From the NCBI GenBank assembly GCA_001414345.1, contig LLCB01000294.1:1-64000 (forward strand): 64,000 bases of DNA, in the 5' to 3' direction. A program made the position numbers and the translations under genes. The notes below the pieces were generated by a model. That model was not told the DNA's origin, searched no databases, and was given only the letters and a program-made list of their open reading frames with translations. Positions within the stretch are counted from its first letter, which is position 1. Each line of letters opens with the position of its first letter. Origin of the DNA: Hymenoscyphus infarciens. Taxonomy: Eukaryota > Ascomycota > Leotiomycetes > Helotiales > Helotiaceae. Below are positions 38,951 through 49,800 of this stretch, in pieces.

Positions 38951-40031
38951 TATAATAGCTCTTTATAAATATATAAAGAGAGTACTTATAGAATAGTATC
39001 TAATATTAAGAAAAACTAAACTAAAGAGAAAAGTAAAGAGTATAAATACTCTAGCTTTATTTATATATATTAAGCGAAGCCTCGGCAAAGCCTCGGGACA
39101 ACCTGGTCACGTAAGTGACGTATATAACTAGGTTACGCTATTCTGTAGCCAACGCTAGCAGGGGTCCCTAGCCTACTAAGTACGCTACTACGTAACTTAC
39201 CCTCTTATTCTCCTATTTACCCTAGAAGTATTTTAAAACCCTTTTATATATAGATATAACTTAAATAGTTACTTAAAAGTGCCTAATACTTGTAAAATAC
39301 TTAAATATATACTTAACTAGTTAAACTAGTTAAACTAATAAAAATATTAACTTCTCTAAAAAGTAGAAATAACCTTAGTTTTACCTTCTTATAGTATTAT
39401 CTAACTTCTAGACATGTTCTAATAGTAATAGTATAAGGCACTTATCTTTTTACTAGAGAGCTAGCTCTCTAGACCCCCTAGTAGAAGGGACACTCTCCTA
39501 CGTCTACTTATTAAGATTAAGTACGATTTATATAATAAAGTAAATAAATTTAAGCCTTTTACTTATTTAACGTGAATAGTAGATTACTTATAAATTAGTA
39601 GCTAGATATACCTATTTATAGGTGCTTAATCTAATACTAATACTTTAATATTAATATAACCTTTTATAAAAAGTAGTAGAAGAGTATACCTAGGTAGGAA
39701 AGAGTAGTATAAAGAGAAAGTACTAGCTTAATTAGGCAATTAGTATACAATTAAGAAAAGTCTTTAGATTTAAGCTTTTTAAGCTTTGAATTAGCTTTTT
39801 AGACGCTTTATTTAATTATATATAGTTTATTAATTTATTATTATTATAAGCTTTATTTACTCTATTTATACTACTTTTTTAGGTGAGACTAGTCCTTTTT
39901 AGGAAGGTAGTAGCGATTGTTTTCTAGTAAAAGTGAATATATTAAAATTTCGCTAATTTTATACGCTAGCATAGTACCTATGCTAGCGTTGGTTACAGAA
40001 TAGCGTTTCCTATATAACTAGAACTATTACA
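38951..40031 (-). repeat. 5' LTR of the Ty3/gypsy element, split by an insertion
   Basis: 38951-39130 plus 40021-40031 together make exactly 191 bp, aligning end to end with the other LTR. The 880-bp insert and one copy of the 10-bp duplication account for the remainder. Confidence 0.92.
39131..40010. mobile_element. Mutator-like non-autonomous element (880 bp, TIR, 10-bp TSD)
   Basis: Termini are inverted repeats of about 30 bp: GGTTACGCTATTCTGTAGCC at the left, and GGAAACGCTATTCTGTAACC as the reverse complement of the right end, both continuing CAACGCTAGCA. The direct repeat TATATAACTA flanks both sides (39121-39130, 40011-40020). In the intact LTR this 10-mer occurs once. A 9-11-bp target duplication with TIRs suits the Mutator superfamily. 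No transposase frame. Just inside the right TIR is a 27-bp palindrome (ACGCTAGCATA, 5-nt loop, inverse). It contains more CA/TG than its host, so it suffered less RIP. Confidence 0.85.
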
Positions 40032-40036
40032 CTTAT

Positions 40037-43000
40037 AGTATTATCTTTTAAAGCTCTTCTTTACTTTATTAGTTATACTAATAATTTAAAGAGTATATTT
40101 TAAAATAGATATTATTAAAGAGTTTATTATAAGTACTCTATCTTTTAAAGCTATATAGAACTTAAGTTTACGATTTAGTATATTTTCCTAGTATATTTTA
40201 AGCTATCTACTAATATTAATTTCTACTAGAATACTTAGATAAAAATATATATTTTCTTCTAAGATTTTAATATTAAGTCTATTATCTACTTTTAAGAGAA
40301 AGGATTTATTTTAATTAATTTTTACTCTTATAGCTTTATTATAGTCTTTAAGAATCTCTATAAGAATATTAGCTTTCTACTAGTTATATAACTTAAAGAT
40401 CTCTATAGTATTCTTAGTATATATTAGATACTTTACTACTTTTCTACTAATAGTTAAAGATTCTTTAATATACTTATTAGTATTAATAGTAGAAACTAGA
40501 GCTTCGAGTATAATAATAAATAATAGATAGCTAATTAGATTATCTTAATAAACTATATACTTAATCTAGACTCTCTAGTCTAGATAACTCTTAATTATTA
40601 TCTTAACTAAAACTCTCTTATATAGTGACTTTATATAGTTAATAAATAGTTCTAGTATATCTAAGTTCTTTATAGCTATTTATATATATTTAATACTTAC
40701 TCTATTATATATTTTCTCTTAGTCTAAGAAGAGAATATATATTCTATTCTTTCTAGATTACTTATATTTTATAATAAGATACTAAATAGTCTAGATATTA
40801 TTATTAATTAGTTTATTAGATAAAAAGATAGATTAATAGTTATCTAGTATATTCTTTAGTATATAAGTAAGTCTTTTTTATTAATATATTTATAAATAGT
40901 TTATAGTCTATATTTATTAGTAATAGAGGTTTATAAAACTTAATATATATACTACTTAAAACGCGTTATAATAGTATTAGATAATTTGATATATTTAACA
41001 CTTTGATATATACTAAATCGTTTAGCTTATATATTTTTCAAGCCGGATTAATTAGCTAAATAATCTAATATTTATTTAAAAGATTATCTCTACTAAAAAA
41101 AAGTAATTATTCTATTATTATTAAAACTACGATAATTAGAATATTTTCTAATATATCTTTATTCTTCTACTACGTATTAGAGGCTATTATTAATCACCTA
41201 TAATTATAATAAAGAGCTAAATAATTATAGAATTTATTATTAGAGAATTAGATAATTAAATAAATATATATAGAGCTACTTATTATAGAAATAGTTATAT
41301 TAAATAGAGTTTATTATCTTACTCTAGTCGAGGCTTAAAAGAAGATAGATTTAATATAATCAAATATAGTATATAAAACGTCTACTTAAGAGAGTAAAAG
41401 CTAGTAGAAGCTATGAATATATATATAGATACTAAGAGTTACGTAGTATACTTAATAATACTACTTTTAAAAAGTCTCGGTATATTTATTAGATAATCTA
41501 ATATTATCTTATAATAAGCTAAATAGGCTCTTATTCTCTTTATTCTTATATAATAAGATAAGAATACTATTAGTATATTTCTTTAGAATATTAGCTCTTT
41601 TATATAGAATATTACTATATATAAGTACTAACTTCTTTATAATAAGTATATATATCTGATTTTCTCTTTTAAATATCTTATTTAAAGTCTTATAAGACTC
41701 TATTATAAGACTTTTTTAGAAGAAAAAGAACTTTCTTTCTAGTAACTCTCTTAGCTATATCTAATTCTTTATACTATAAAAGCTATCTCTTTAAGTTATA
41801 AGAACTAAGAAAAGAGAATTTGTCTAGTATAATAATTATTAATAATACTAATACTATTAAAACTCTTTATATTACTAGCTTATTATTCTTTTAAATTTTA
41901 GTAGAGAATTATAAATATATATATATTTATACTATTAAAATATACTATAGCTTTAGTTATTCTCTTATTTAGCTTTAAAAGTAGTTTTTAAACTATATAA
42001 TACTTTAGCTTAGATAGTAATAAAATAAAAGACCTAGTACTATTTAAAAAGATAGAGACTTACTTAGATAAGTCTATTAAGCTATTAACGCTTCTTTATT
42101 TCTTAGTCTAGAGTTTAAGAGTTTATAACTCTTTAGTACTAGACTATTTTCTTTTTATTTAAATAATAGAGCTAGAGCCTTTCTCTTCTAAATTACTTTA
42201 TATAGCTTTTAGCTTTTTAGATTAGAACTTCTTAGACTTAGAGTTAAAGTTTTTATTAGAATAGTATAGTTTACTATTATATAAATAGAAGTCTTACTAT
42301 TCTTCTTAGTAACCTTAGTAGTAGCTTATTTTATAGTCTTCTAACTAACTAACTTTATCTTTTTAATCTTAGTATAATAAGCTTTTTTTATACTTCTTTT
42401 AGATTTATCTTCTAGAGATACGAAGACTTAATACCTATACGCGGTATATTCTACGAACCTCTAGTAGTTCTACTTCGTCTCTAGAACTGTCTATAGAGCT
42501 AAGTTTAAGTTAAAAAAAGCGACGTAGTAATATCTCTTTTTACGACTATTAGAGTTTTAGGCCTCTCGACCTTCTATAAAGAAGCTACGTTATATATAGT
42601 AATATACTAGATATTAGCGAAAAAGACCTATATAGCTTATTTACTCGATAGTAGCATTCGTAGACTACTAAAACAAACTGATTAAGAAAGCCTCTAAAGC
42701 TGATTCTATATATTTACTAATACTAGAGGACTTCTACTCTAGATATGCCGAGAGCTATATACTAACCTAAGATTAGAGGTAATACCTATAGTAGTTATTC
42801 TATATAGTTAGTATATACTATATTCGAGTTAAGAGAATTACTAGAAGAGGTAAAGAACTCTCGGCAACGGTGATAAAGTAATTAGGAGAGGCCTAGGTAG
42901 TACGAATAGGAGTATAGAACTAGAGAAGTCTTTATAACTAGAGAATAGATTCTCTACTATCTATAATCGTTATACGTAGATATTTAAAGTACGTTTAGTA

Positions 43001-43400
43001 ATATATTAGATAAAGTAGTATAAATACCTCTAAGAAGGTATAGAACTATAGAGTAGAGGAATAGAGAATAGAACTAGAAGACTTAGGTTAGAGATATATT
43101 AGAGAATAGTTCTATATAAGATAGTATACTAGAAGACGATTATTATTAGTCCTATATAGAGGAGAGCTAACTAAGCTCTTATAAGAGCTATTATAAAGAA
43201 CTAAATCGGTTATTTATAAGAACGACTAAAATATTAAATTCGAATTAAAATAGAGAGAATAGAAGAAGATACTAAGCTATTACTAGAATATAAAGCTAGG
43301 TACGTAGAAGTATATATATAGCAGGCCTAGTAATAGACACTTTAAGAAGTATATAAGCTACTTTTAGATAAAACCCTATAAATAAGTACGTCTATATAGC
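40037..43400 (-). mobile_element. L1-like LINE relic, 5' portion with reverse transcriptase (minus strand)
   Basis: Minus-strand translation of about 40160-40560 reads, with RIP stops as Gln/Trp, ISYLLFIIILEALVSTINT, then VVKYLIYTKNTIEI (YADDT-type catalytic box, Asp codons mutated). It continues with VKINQNKSFLLK, FYLSILVEI and ALKDRVLIINSLIISILKY. This is the order of the palm and thumb of L1-clade fungal LINEs (RQGDPIS, YADD, K-x-N-x-x-K-S, Y-L-G, then RV-x-s-i-k-G-R). Higher coordinates (41-43 kb) should hold the endonuclease and ORF1 but are too damaged to define. It joins 31500-33336 across the gypsy insertion. Confidence 0.75.
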
Positions 43401-44328
43401 GCTGGTTTAGATAGCTGAAAAGACTATTTAAATATAAAAATAAAAAATTATAAAAAAAAAGGGATTTATCTTCTATATTTATATTAAAGTGACCTAGTTT
43501 CTTAAGATTAGTAAACTTAATATAAAAAAAGGATTTAGTATTTACTAGTAACTTTTATTATAAAAGAGAGAAGAGTAAATAATTAGATAAGAGATAGTTT
43601 CTATTTATTTATTAAAAGAGAAGAAGTTTAGAATATCTTTTCTATTTTAGTAAGAGAGAGCTATCTTAATATTACTTAAGTTTAAATTTAGTTAGTTAAT
43701 AGTTTCTTATCTACTAACTATTATAGATTCTCTAAAAATAAGTAATATATTAATTATTCTTATAAAGGTTATAATAGATATAATAAAGATAAAACTTTAT
43801 ATTCTATATAGCTTATTAATAGTAAAAAGAGAGTTATTTTATATTAGGGAATCTTCGTAGCTATACTAGTTACTATACTTAAGATATTTATATTCTCTTA
43901 GATTATAATATAAGCTCTCTAGAAATTAGATACTTCTCTTCTAATCTCAAAACTTAGTATATATATTTTTTTAGAATTAAATAGTAGCTTATAGCGTAGA
44001 TAGTCAATATTACTATATAGTTAGCCTATCGTAGTCTTGATATAGATAGATAAAACTGGTTTAATTTTAGCTCTATAGACACACTGTAAAGATAGTATAC
44101 TAGGCACAGGTTTGTAAGAGATACCACAAACAGGTAAAGAATCCTCAGTCTCTCACAATGTAGGTAGGTACGCAGGTGCGGTGCATTCACCCCGTCGCTC
44201 CTTCCAAAAAAGATTATTTGGCCTCCTCGCGTCAAATCGCGTCACCCACCTCAACCCAGAACACCAAACCTCCAACTCTCGACAACACAACACCTTTCTC
44301 GAGGAAAGTCTGAAGCCGGAACCCAACG

Positions 44329-45819
44329 ATGGCCTCGACAATACCGACAATGCCGACATTGCCTGACAACTTCAAGGAGCCAACGGACGGGACAACAAAT
44401 CCTTGGGACGAGTTTGGTCGACCTTTTACTGGAGAAGAGGAAATAGAGATTCGATTGTACTGCTGTGGCGTCTTAGAAAGAACGCCGTCTGAGAAGACAA
44501 GAGTACAGGCATTCCGAAAAATTGTCAAGCTGCGATGTCAAATGATTGATGATCCCCTCCTTAAATCCTTATTCAACGAGGCGTACGGTAATTTGCGTGG
44601 ATTGCTCCCCATGGAGGAGGAGCTCACGAGCCGGCCTGACCGCGAGGAACACATGTTCGACAGACTGGTAGACGAGCAGAAGGAGGAGCTGAGACACAGT
44701 TTCCAGCACCAACTCTGGGTAAGGTCACCTCCACTGTGTAGATTCTTCAGCTGACAATAGTAGCACCAAGGAATAGAAACAACCCGGCGCCTCATGATCC
44801 CAGCATATACGTTCGACAAATTCTTTGAGCTGCCTTTAGAGCTCCGACGCAAAATATGGTCCTATGGTGCACGCCATGAAGACCCAAAAACCCATAAGTT
44901 AGGCCATCCTTTCGTAACGAACGCGTTTTCTAGCTTCGTATCTATGGAGAAGTCTTATTGTCCATCCCAGAGCCCACCAGCCATTCTCCATGTTTGCAAA
45001 GAATCTCGTGTGGGCGCGCAGAAGATGTTCAGTCTTTTGCCCTACACTGTGGTACGTGAGGGATCCATGGTTCAAAAATATGGTTATTTCAACGTTCTCT
45101 ACGACAATTTCCACATAACCTCTGTTTGGTATGAATCTGCAATCCTTCTTTTTCTTTTCTTGAGATTTGGCACGACACGGCCCCTTTACGAGTCAATGGT
45201 CCATTGCATTGATTCGGCACAAAACCTTCGAATTATCACAGTCGACTTTGGCATCTTCAAAGAGGTTCCGGTCAAGTACTGGTTTGAATTTACACGCCTT
45301 GAAACTTTGGCGATCTCGATTCACAACGAGTGTGAAGAACTCAAAAACTCACGCCGCCGTCCTCAACGAGAATCCAGGCACGCTTCTACTCCTCTCGAAA
45401 CCGTCGAATTTATCAATCCGCCTTCTACAACGCATGATGGCAAACGTGCCGAGCTCGTTTTGGGTCGTGTTACAAAGGTCTTTCTGGACTTTATAAAACA
45501 AAACCCCAAACTCGAATGTCCCAAAATTGAAGTCGTTGTGCAGAGGTGCCCTGTGGGCAAGGGACTTGGAGATGAAGATATTGACGTGGGAAAGGTCGTT
45601 TATGGATGGGATCTGGAAAAAGGACCATTTGCTTCAAACATATCGGCCAGGTGGCTAACGGAATTGAAAGACATCCCCCTTGTACCGTGGTTAAGGGAGT
45701 ATGTAGGTCGAGCTTGTCCGTTGGAAGAGGAGCACGAAGAGGATGTCGCATGTAACTGCCTTGGTACGTTTGCGCCGGAACTAGATCTCTCCACAATGGG
45801 CTATTACTCTCTTATTTAG
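44329..45819 (+). CDS. 2EXR-domain protein, paralog 2
   Basis: Exons 44329..44718 and 44764..45819 (45-nt GT-AG intron, phase 0), 481 aa. Exon 2 opens HQGIETTRRLMIPAYTF and continues FDKFFELPLELRRKIWSYGAR, aligned residue for residue with paralog 1. AILHVCKESRVGAQKMF is the second family motif, then YGYFNVLYDNFHITSVWYES. The N-terminal exon is charged and differs from paralog 1 apart from ending in a similar helix. It lacks paralog 1's acidic tail and ends with an acidic, Cys-containing segment (CPLEEEHEEDVACNC). Function unknown. The acceptor was chosen because it alone keeps phase and alignment with paralog 1. Confidence 0.85.
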
Positions 45820-46860
45820 GGAAAGAGGCATCGTGGGGTTCTTTAGAGGCACATCACAAATGTCAGTTTGGAGACATGCCTAAAGCATTCATGGCGTCAG
45901 CTTGCAAGGAATTTCTGCAAGTCTGGGTGCACTTTTTTGTTCTGTATTTTAGCTTCCAGCCCTCAGTTGTAAATTCGCTCAAAATGGAAGAAATATGCCG
46001 GTGGTTTTAGAATCCCCTTTTCCTTGGTCACGTCACAAACACACAGTCATCCGAGCAACATTATCATCTCTCGATGTTTAATTTTTGCGTTGTGTTAGGC
46101 GTTTCTGGCGTGTGCTCCAATGTTATTGAATCGCAAGCAACCACCCAAGCACACACTCCTTCCTTCCTACCCACGCCTTGCGCTGTCTGTACCACTCAAG
46201 CTTCAATAAGCGAAGCCATCTCCTCTCTTCCTTCATCACTTTCTTACTGATACCAAGAGTATTCCTATCAAGTTCCTTTCTGCCAGAAGCAGATTTTGCT
46301 TTGCAAATTCCAGGTGCCCATACGTCATTTTCGTAGCAAGGCTGTCGCTCATAGTACATCTCAAATTCTCACATCGATACCCTTCCCTGTTTAGTTCTTT
46401 GTATTTTCGTTTTCTTTTGGGGAGGAATTGAACATACAATGCGAATAATAAACACCACCATTCTTTTTGATTGCCTTTATCGGGTCTTTCGGCAGCAGAT
46501 AAAATGGTGTGTTCTTGGGTTCCTCTTTTCGGTCGTCGCAATATCTGAATTTCACCCATACTGCGTCTGGTTCGTGTGGTTCGCGAGGTATTTTTCGGGC
46601 CTATGAAATATTTCACTTTGGGTTGGTTGGCCCATTCGCAGGACAGTCCTTGGGGTGTTCTTCCATTGTGAGTGTGGAGGTCAAGGGCTCTCATGGGTTC
46701 GATTTGCTTGGTGTGAGAGCGCTTTGCTGGGGTGTTTCTTGAGAGGATTATTTAGCAAAGGTGGATTTAGTTTATGAGTTGGATTGATGCCAAGATTGTT
46801 TGTTCTTGTTAGTGGCTGCTGACTGCATTTAGAAAGCCAAGTATTGTATATAGGTACGGC
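45820..46860. other. Intergenic, no supported gene
   Basis: Normal-composition sequence. The largest open frame (46236-46694 minus, 152 codons) has no recognisable domain and biased residues, so I do not call it. Confidence 0.5.
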
Positions 46861-47770
46861 ATCTCTAGTATGCCAAATCTACTCCTGCTCTGCCGCTTTT
46901 AAGACGCTGTTATAGCGTCGTAACAAGCTCTAAGGTAGCTAAGCCCCTACTGTAGCAGCTAGTATAATATATATAGCCTCCTTTTTAGTATAAACTATAT
47001 CTATAATACGAGTAAAATAAGACTCTTAACTATCTATTATATATATATAAGAGTTGTTTATCTATAAAATTGTTTCTACGGCTATATATAGTTAAGAGAG
47101 AGAGAAGAGTATAATAAGTTACTATATACTTAGTATACTAGCGAGTTATTCTACTATATCTATTTTAAATAGCTAAAAAAAGTAGTATTTTTACTTAGAA
47201 TATATTTTACTAGAAAGAGAGTATTCTAAGTAGTATATCTCTTTAATAGCGTTTTAGGTTTTCTCGTCTAAACGCTTCTAAGTATTAGAATAAGAAAGAA
47301 TAGCTCGTTATATTAGAATATAATAAGATAGAATAGCTCTACTTATAGAATATAATAGAAAAGGAAGAATACTTATAGAAGAAGGATTTACTTATTCTAA
47401 ACTTCTAGGTTAATATTCTAAAACGTTTAAACTATATAGAGTAATTACTTATAATAGCCTACTATTCTATATAGCCGAGATTATATAGTATATACTATAT
47501 ATATAAGGTTTTAGTCGTTATTATTTTATATTATCTAATTTAAAAAGGTTTTAGGTTTAGCTTTTAGACGGCTTTTAGACCTTTTTATATTATCTGACTC
47601 TCTTATATATAGCTGCCTACTCTTCTATAGTTAGAAAAGGCCTAATTTGGTCTTTTCTTCTATATTAGTACCTAGTATTCACTCTCTTAAATACACTTCC
47701 ATATGCCCCTTTAGAGTACGTGTTTCGCGTCGTTATATTACTTCGAGTTACTCTAGATAATTAGAACAAC
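46860..47770. repeat. RIP-mutated repeat block
   Basis: CA/TG-poor, TA-rich. Contains a degraded hAT-like terminus near 47252 (GCGTTTTAGGTTTTCTCGTC) and repeat R1 copy 3 at 47507-47745. Confidence 0.75.
47507..47745. repeat. Dispersed repeat R1, copy 3
   Basis: Contains CTTTTCTTCTATATTAG, CCTAGTATTCA and TTCGCGTCGTTATA in the same order as the copies at 21296 and 21675. It retains more C and G, so it is probably the least RIP'd member. Confidence 0.75.
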
Positions 47771-48688
47771 GCGACAATCGGATGGGAGGTTGGGAGCATG
47801 CTATCCCCACCCCATTTCTTTATAACCCTTTTTTTGTCGAGTAAGCCACCAGTAAGCCGGGTAAGCTGCAACCTACGTGATGCCATCTACCTCTCTATTT
47901 CTTTCTGGTGAACCAGTTGTTAAGCCCAAGATTAGTGAGAAGTTTTCACGTCCCCGCACTGAGGCGCAGCGAACGTGTTGAAATTCAAGTCGTACAAGAG
48001 GACAGCTGGAGATGACTGAGATGACTACATGGATTTGAGACGGAGGTACCGGTGTATCGTTAAATACGACTGCAAGTATATTTGTCTCCAATTTGGTGAG
48101 GCAAGCTGCCAAAAACCCCATGTCGGTACTTCCCCGAATTTAACCAGGCAAATTAGCCACGGGGCTGATGCACCGTTGGAGACTACAGTACTGGCTCTGG
48201 GGCGTTCATGATACTGCTGAACAAATACATTCAACCCAAGTGCAAGTCCTGTTACTGTAACTGCCTATTTTGTGGAGATTTCTTTTCAGTTGGAACCACT
48301 TTTGCTGTTATTTTCCACCGGGTTTCCCTTCGGCGACATCCGCTCAACTTCGTACATGCATCTCACTTCATTTTGCTATGTACCTGTAATTTCTTCCATC
48401 AAGTACCTCCAGCTTGCAATTTTCAAGCTTCAAGTGACGTGTGACTTTGCATATTACTCTTGGCACTTGGCTCTCTCTTGAGGTCGCCGATGACAAGAAA
48501 TTGAAGAAAGTATCGCACTTCTAAACGGAGGCAGTGAAGTATGTATATAAATAATGAGACAACCTTCTGTTTGTTCATCAAATGCAACGACTTCCTCTCT
48601 TCTCATTTCTCCTTTGGTTAAATTTCTTTGCATTTTCAATCATTGAAAACCATCATTAATATTTTCATTTCTTTATCAACGAGCACTC
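47771..48688. other. Intergenic upstream of a secreted-protein gene
   Basis: No gene seen. A T/C-rich leader (48590-48688) immediately precedes the start at 48689. Confidence 0.5.
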
Positions 48689-49800
48689 ATGCATTTTTCC
48701 GAACTTTCAAGTATTTTGCTGGCTCTCTCCCCTGTTGCACTCGCCTCAGTAATTCCTCAAATTTTGACACGAGAGGACGACCTACGAGACGAAGCGGTGT
48801 ATCTTTCGAAATGCAGTATTTACATGAAGGGAAACGACGATTCGCCCAATGGCCAGAGCGACAGACTACTTTACTTCAAGAACCTCCAAAATTCTCTTGA
48901 TAAAAAGGATCCAGACGATAGTCCCTATGCTTGGGGTGGGAGCGTCAACGGCGGACGTGTCGATTATTTGGCTGGCACAGAAGAAAAACCCATCAACGGT
49001 ATGGTAGGGAACAAGGAATTCAAAGCCTGGGGACTCACCAAGGTGGGTGACAAAGATACCTTCGTCACCGGGAATGCCAAACTCGACGGCGCCGACTTTC
49101 GATGCTACACCAATCTCAATCTCAACTTCAAGTTCGATTATGGAACAAAGATGTACCAGAAATGCTACGCCACTCACTATTGCACTCGTTCCGAACGATT
49201 GATCCGTCGCACTCGAGTCACCACCTACGAAGCTGCCGAATAACGAGCAAGTTGACCAAGAAAGGCAAACCCAGCGGCCCAGCTATCAAAGACCCGATCA
49301 TGAAAGCTTTCATGGAAAAGAAGAACCCCGACAATACCGGCTACACAATTGGCAACTCCAATTCCAAGCTCGTCTACACCGTTCTCCGCCAGGAGGCAGA
49401 AGGCGATCCATACTACGAGGCAAACCGTATCGACCTAGTCTCCAGACTCCTTACAGACACTCTAGCTGCAGCTATCTACAAGAATGAGACGATACACGAC
49501 TGCGACAACGTGCCAAACAGGGGAGGTGTGGATTGGACACCTTGCAAATCGACCTTCCCGTTCCCTAAGCAGATCACTATCCAGGTACAAGTTGCAAAGC
49601 AATCCATGCTCGATTGGGACGATCGTGACTTCGTCAAGGTCACCATAGAGAGCGATAAAACTGACTGCAAGGCGGACAAGATGTTTGGATTGATCAGCGG
49701 ACTGTTTGGTGCATCTTCTGCTGTGGCGACTGGTGGTGTAAGCGCGGGGTTGAGTGGATTAGGTGCTGTCTCTGGAATTGCAGCTTCAGGAAGTTGTTAG
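48689..49800 (+). pseudogene. Secreted protein gene (candidate effector-like), frameshifted
   Basis: The first frame (48689-49243) starts with a signal peptide (MHFSELSSILLALSPVALA). It encodes a hydrophilic, Cys-containing domain (YLSKCSIYMKG, YQKCYATHYCTRSE) and hits TAA at 49241. Coding potential continues at once in another frame, from about 49230-49250 to 49800 (LTKKGKPSGPAIKDPIMKAF, CDNVPNRGGVDWTPCKSTFPF), ending with a Gly/Ala-rich tail and terminal GSC. The two halves together look like one secreted protein of about 370 aa. No canonical intron bridges them: the only segment with correct phase is a 35-nt GTCACC..CAAG piece. Either a real 1-nt indel has broken the gene or the assembly has an error. 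Function unknown; small secreted Cys proteins in plant-associated fungi are often effectors, but nothing here proves it. Confidence 0.65.

Larger units (their letters stand above)
33342..40031 (-). mobile_element. Ty3/gypsy chromodomain retrotransposon (chromovirus), RIP-degraded
   Basis: Two 191-bp LTRs (33342-33532 and 38951-39130 continued at 40021-40031) begin TATAATAG and end CTATTATA/CTATTACA, the RIP'd form of TGTAATAG..CTATTACA. The element is flanked by the perfect 5-bp duplication CTTAT (33337-33341, 40032-40036). A purine tract AGAGGAGTAG (minus strand, 33533-33542) abuts the 3' LTR as a polypurine tract. Minus-strand translation gives, in order, an eroded gag/protease region (about 37.5-38.9 kb), RT with FTKLDI (about 36260) and a YLDDILIY-type box (about 36055-36110, Asp codons now Asn), KIKYLKFIIST, then RNase H. 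An integrase core (about 34.2-34.95 kb, DYLSK and Q-T-N-S-Q-T) is followed by a chromodomain (about 33.7-33.85 kb: EVKEILASKKR, KGYNKDLNQY). About 5.8 kb without the nested insertion. Confidence 0.93.
31200..44010. repeat. RIP island B (12.8 kb) of nested retroelements
   Basis: CA/TG-depleted, TA-rich block lying between two paralogous 2EXR genes. It resolves into an L1-like LINE on the minus strand (31500-33336 and 40037-43400), a Ty3/gypsy element inserted in it (33342-40031) and a Mutator-like element inserted in the gypsy LTR (39131-40010). The outermost parts (31200-31500, 43400-44010) are unresolved. Confidence 0.9.

Noticed and set aside
46236..46694. 152-codon minus-strand frame
   Set aside because: No domain, odd residue composition, no flanking exons or convincing start context.
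49206..49255. A 35-nt intron (GTCACC..CAAG) to repair the secreted-protein frame
   Set aside because: Donor not consensus and length below known fungal introns; an indel is the simpler reading.
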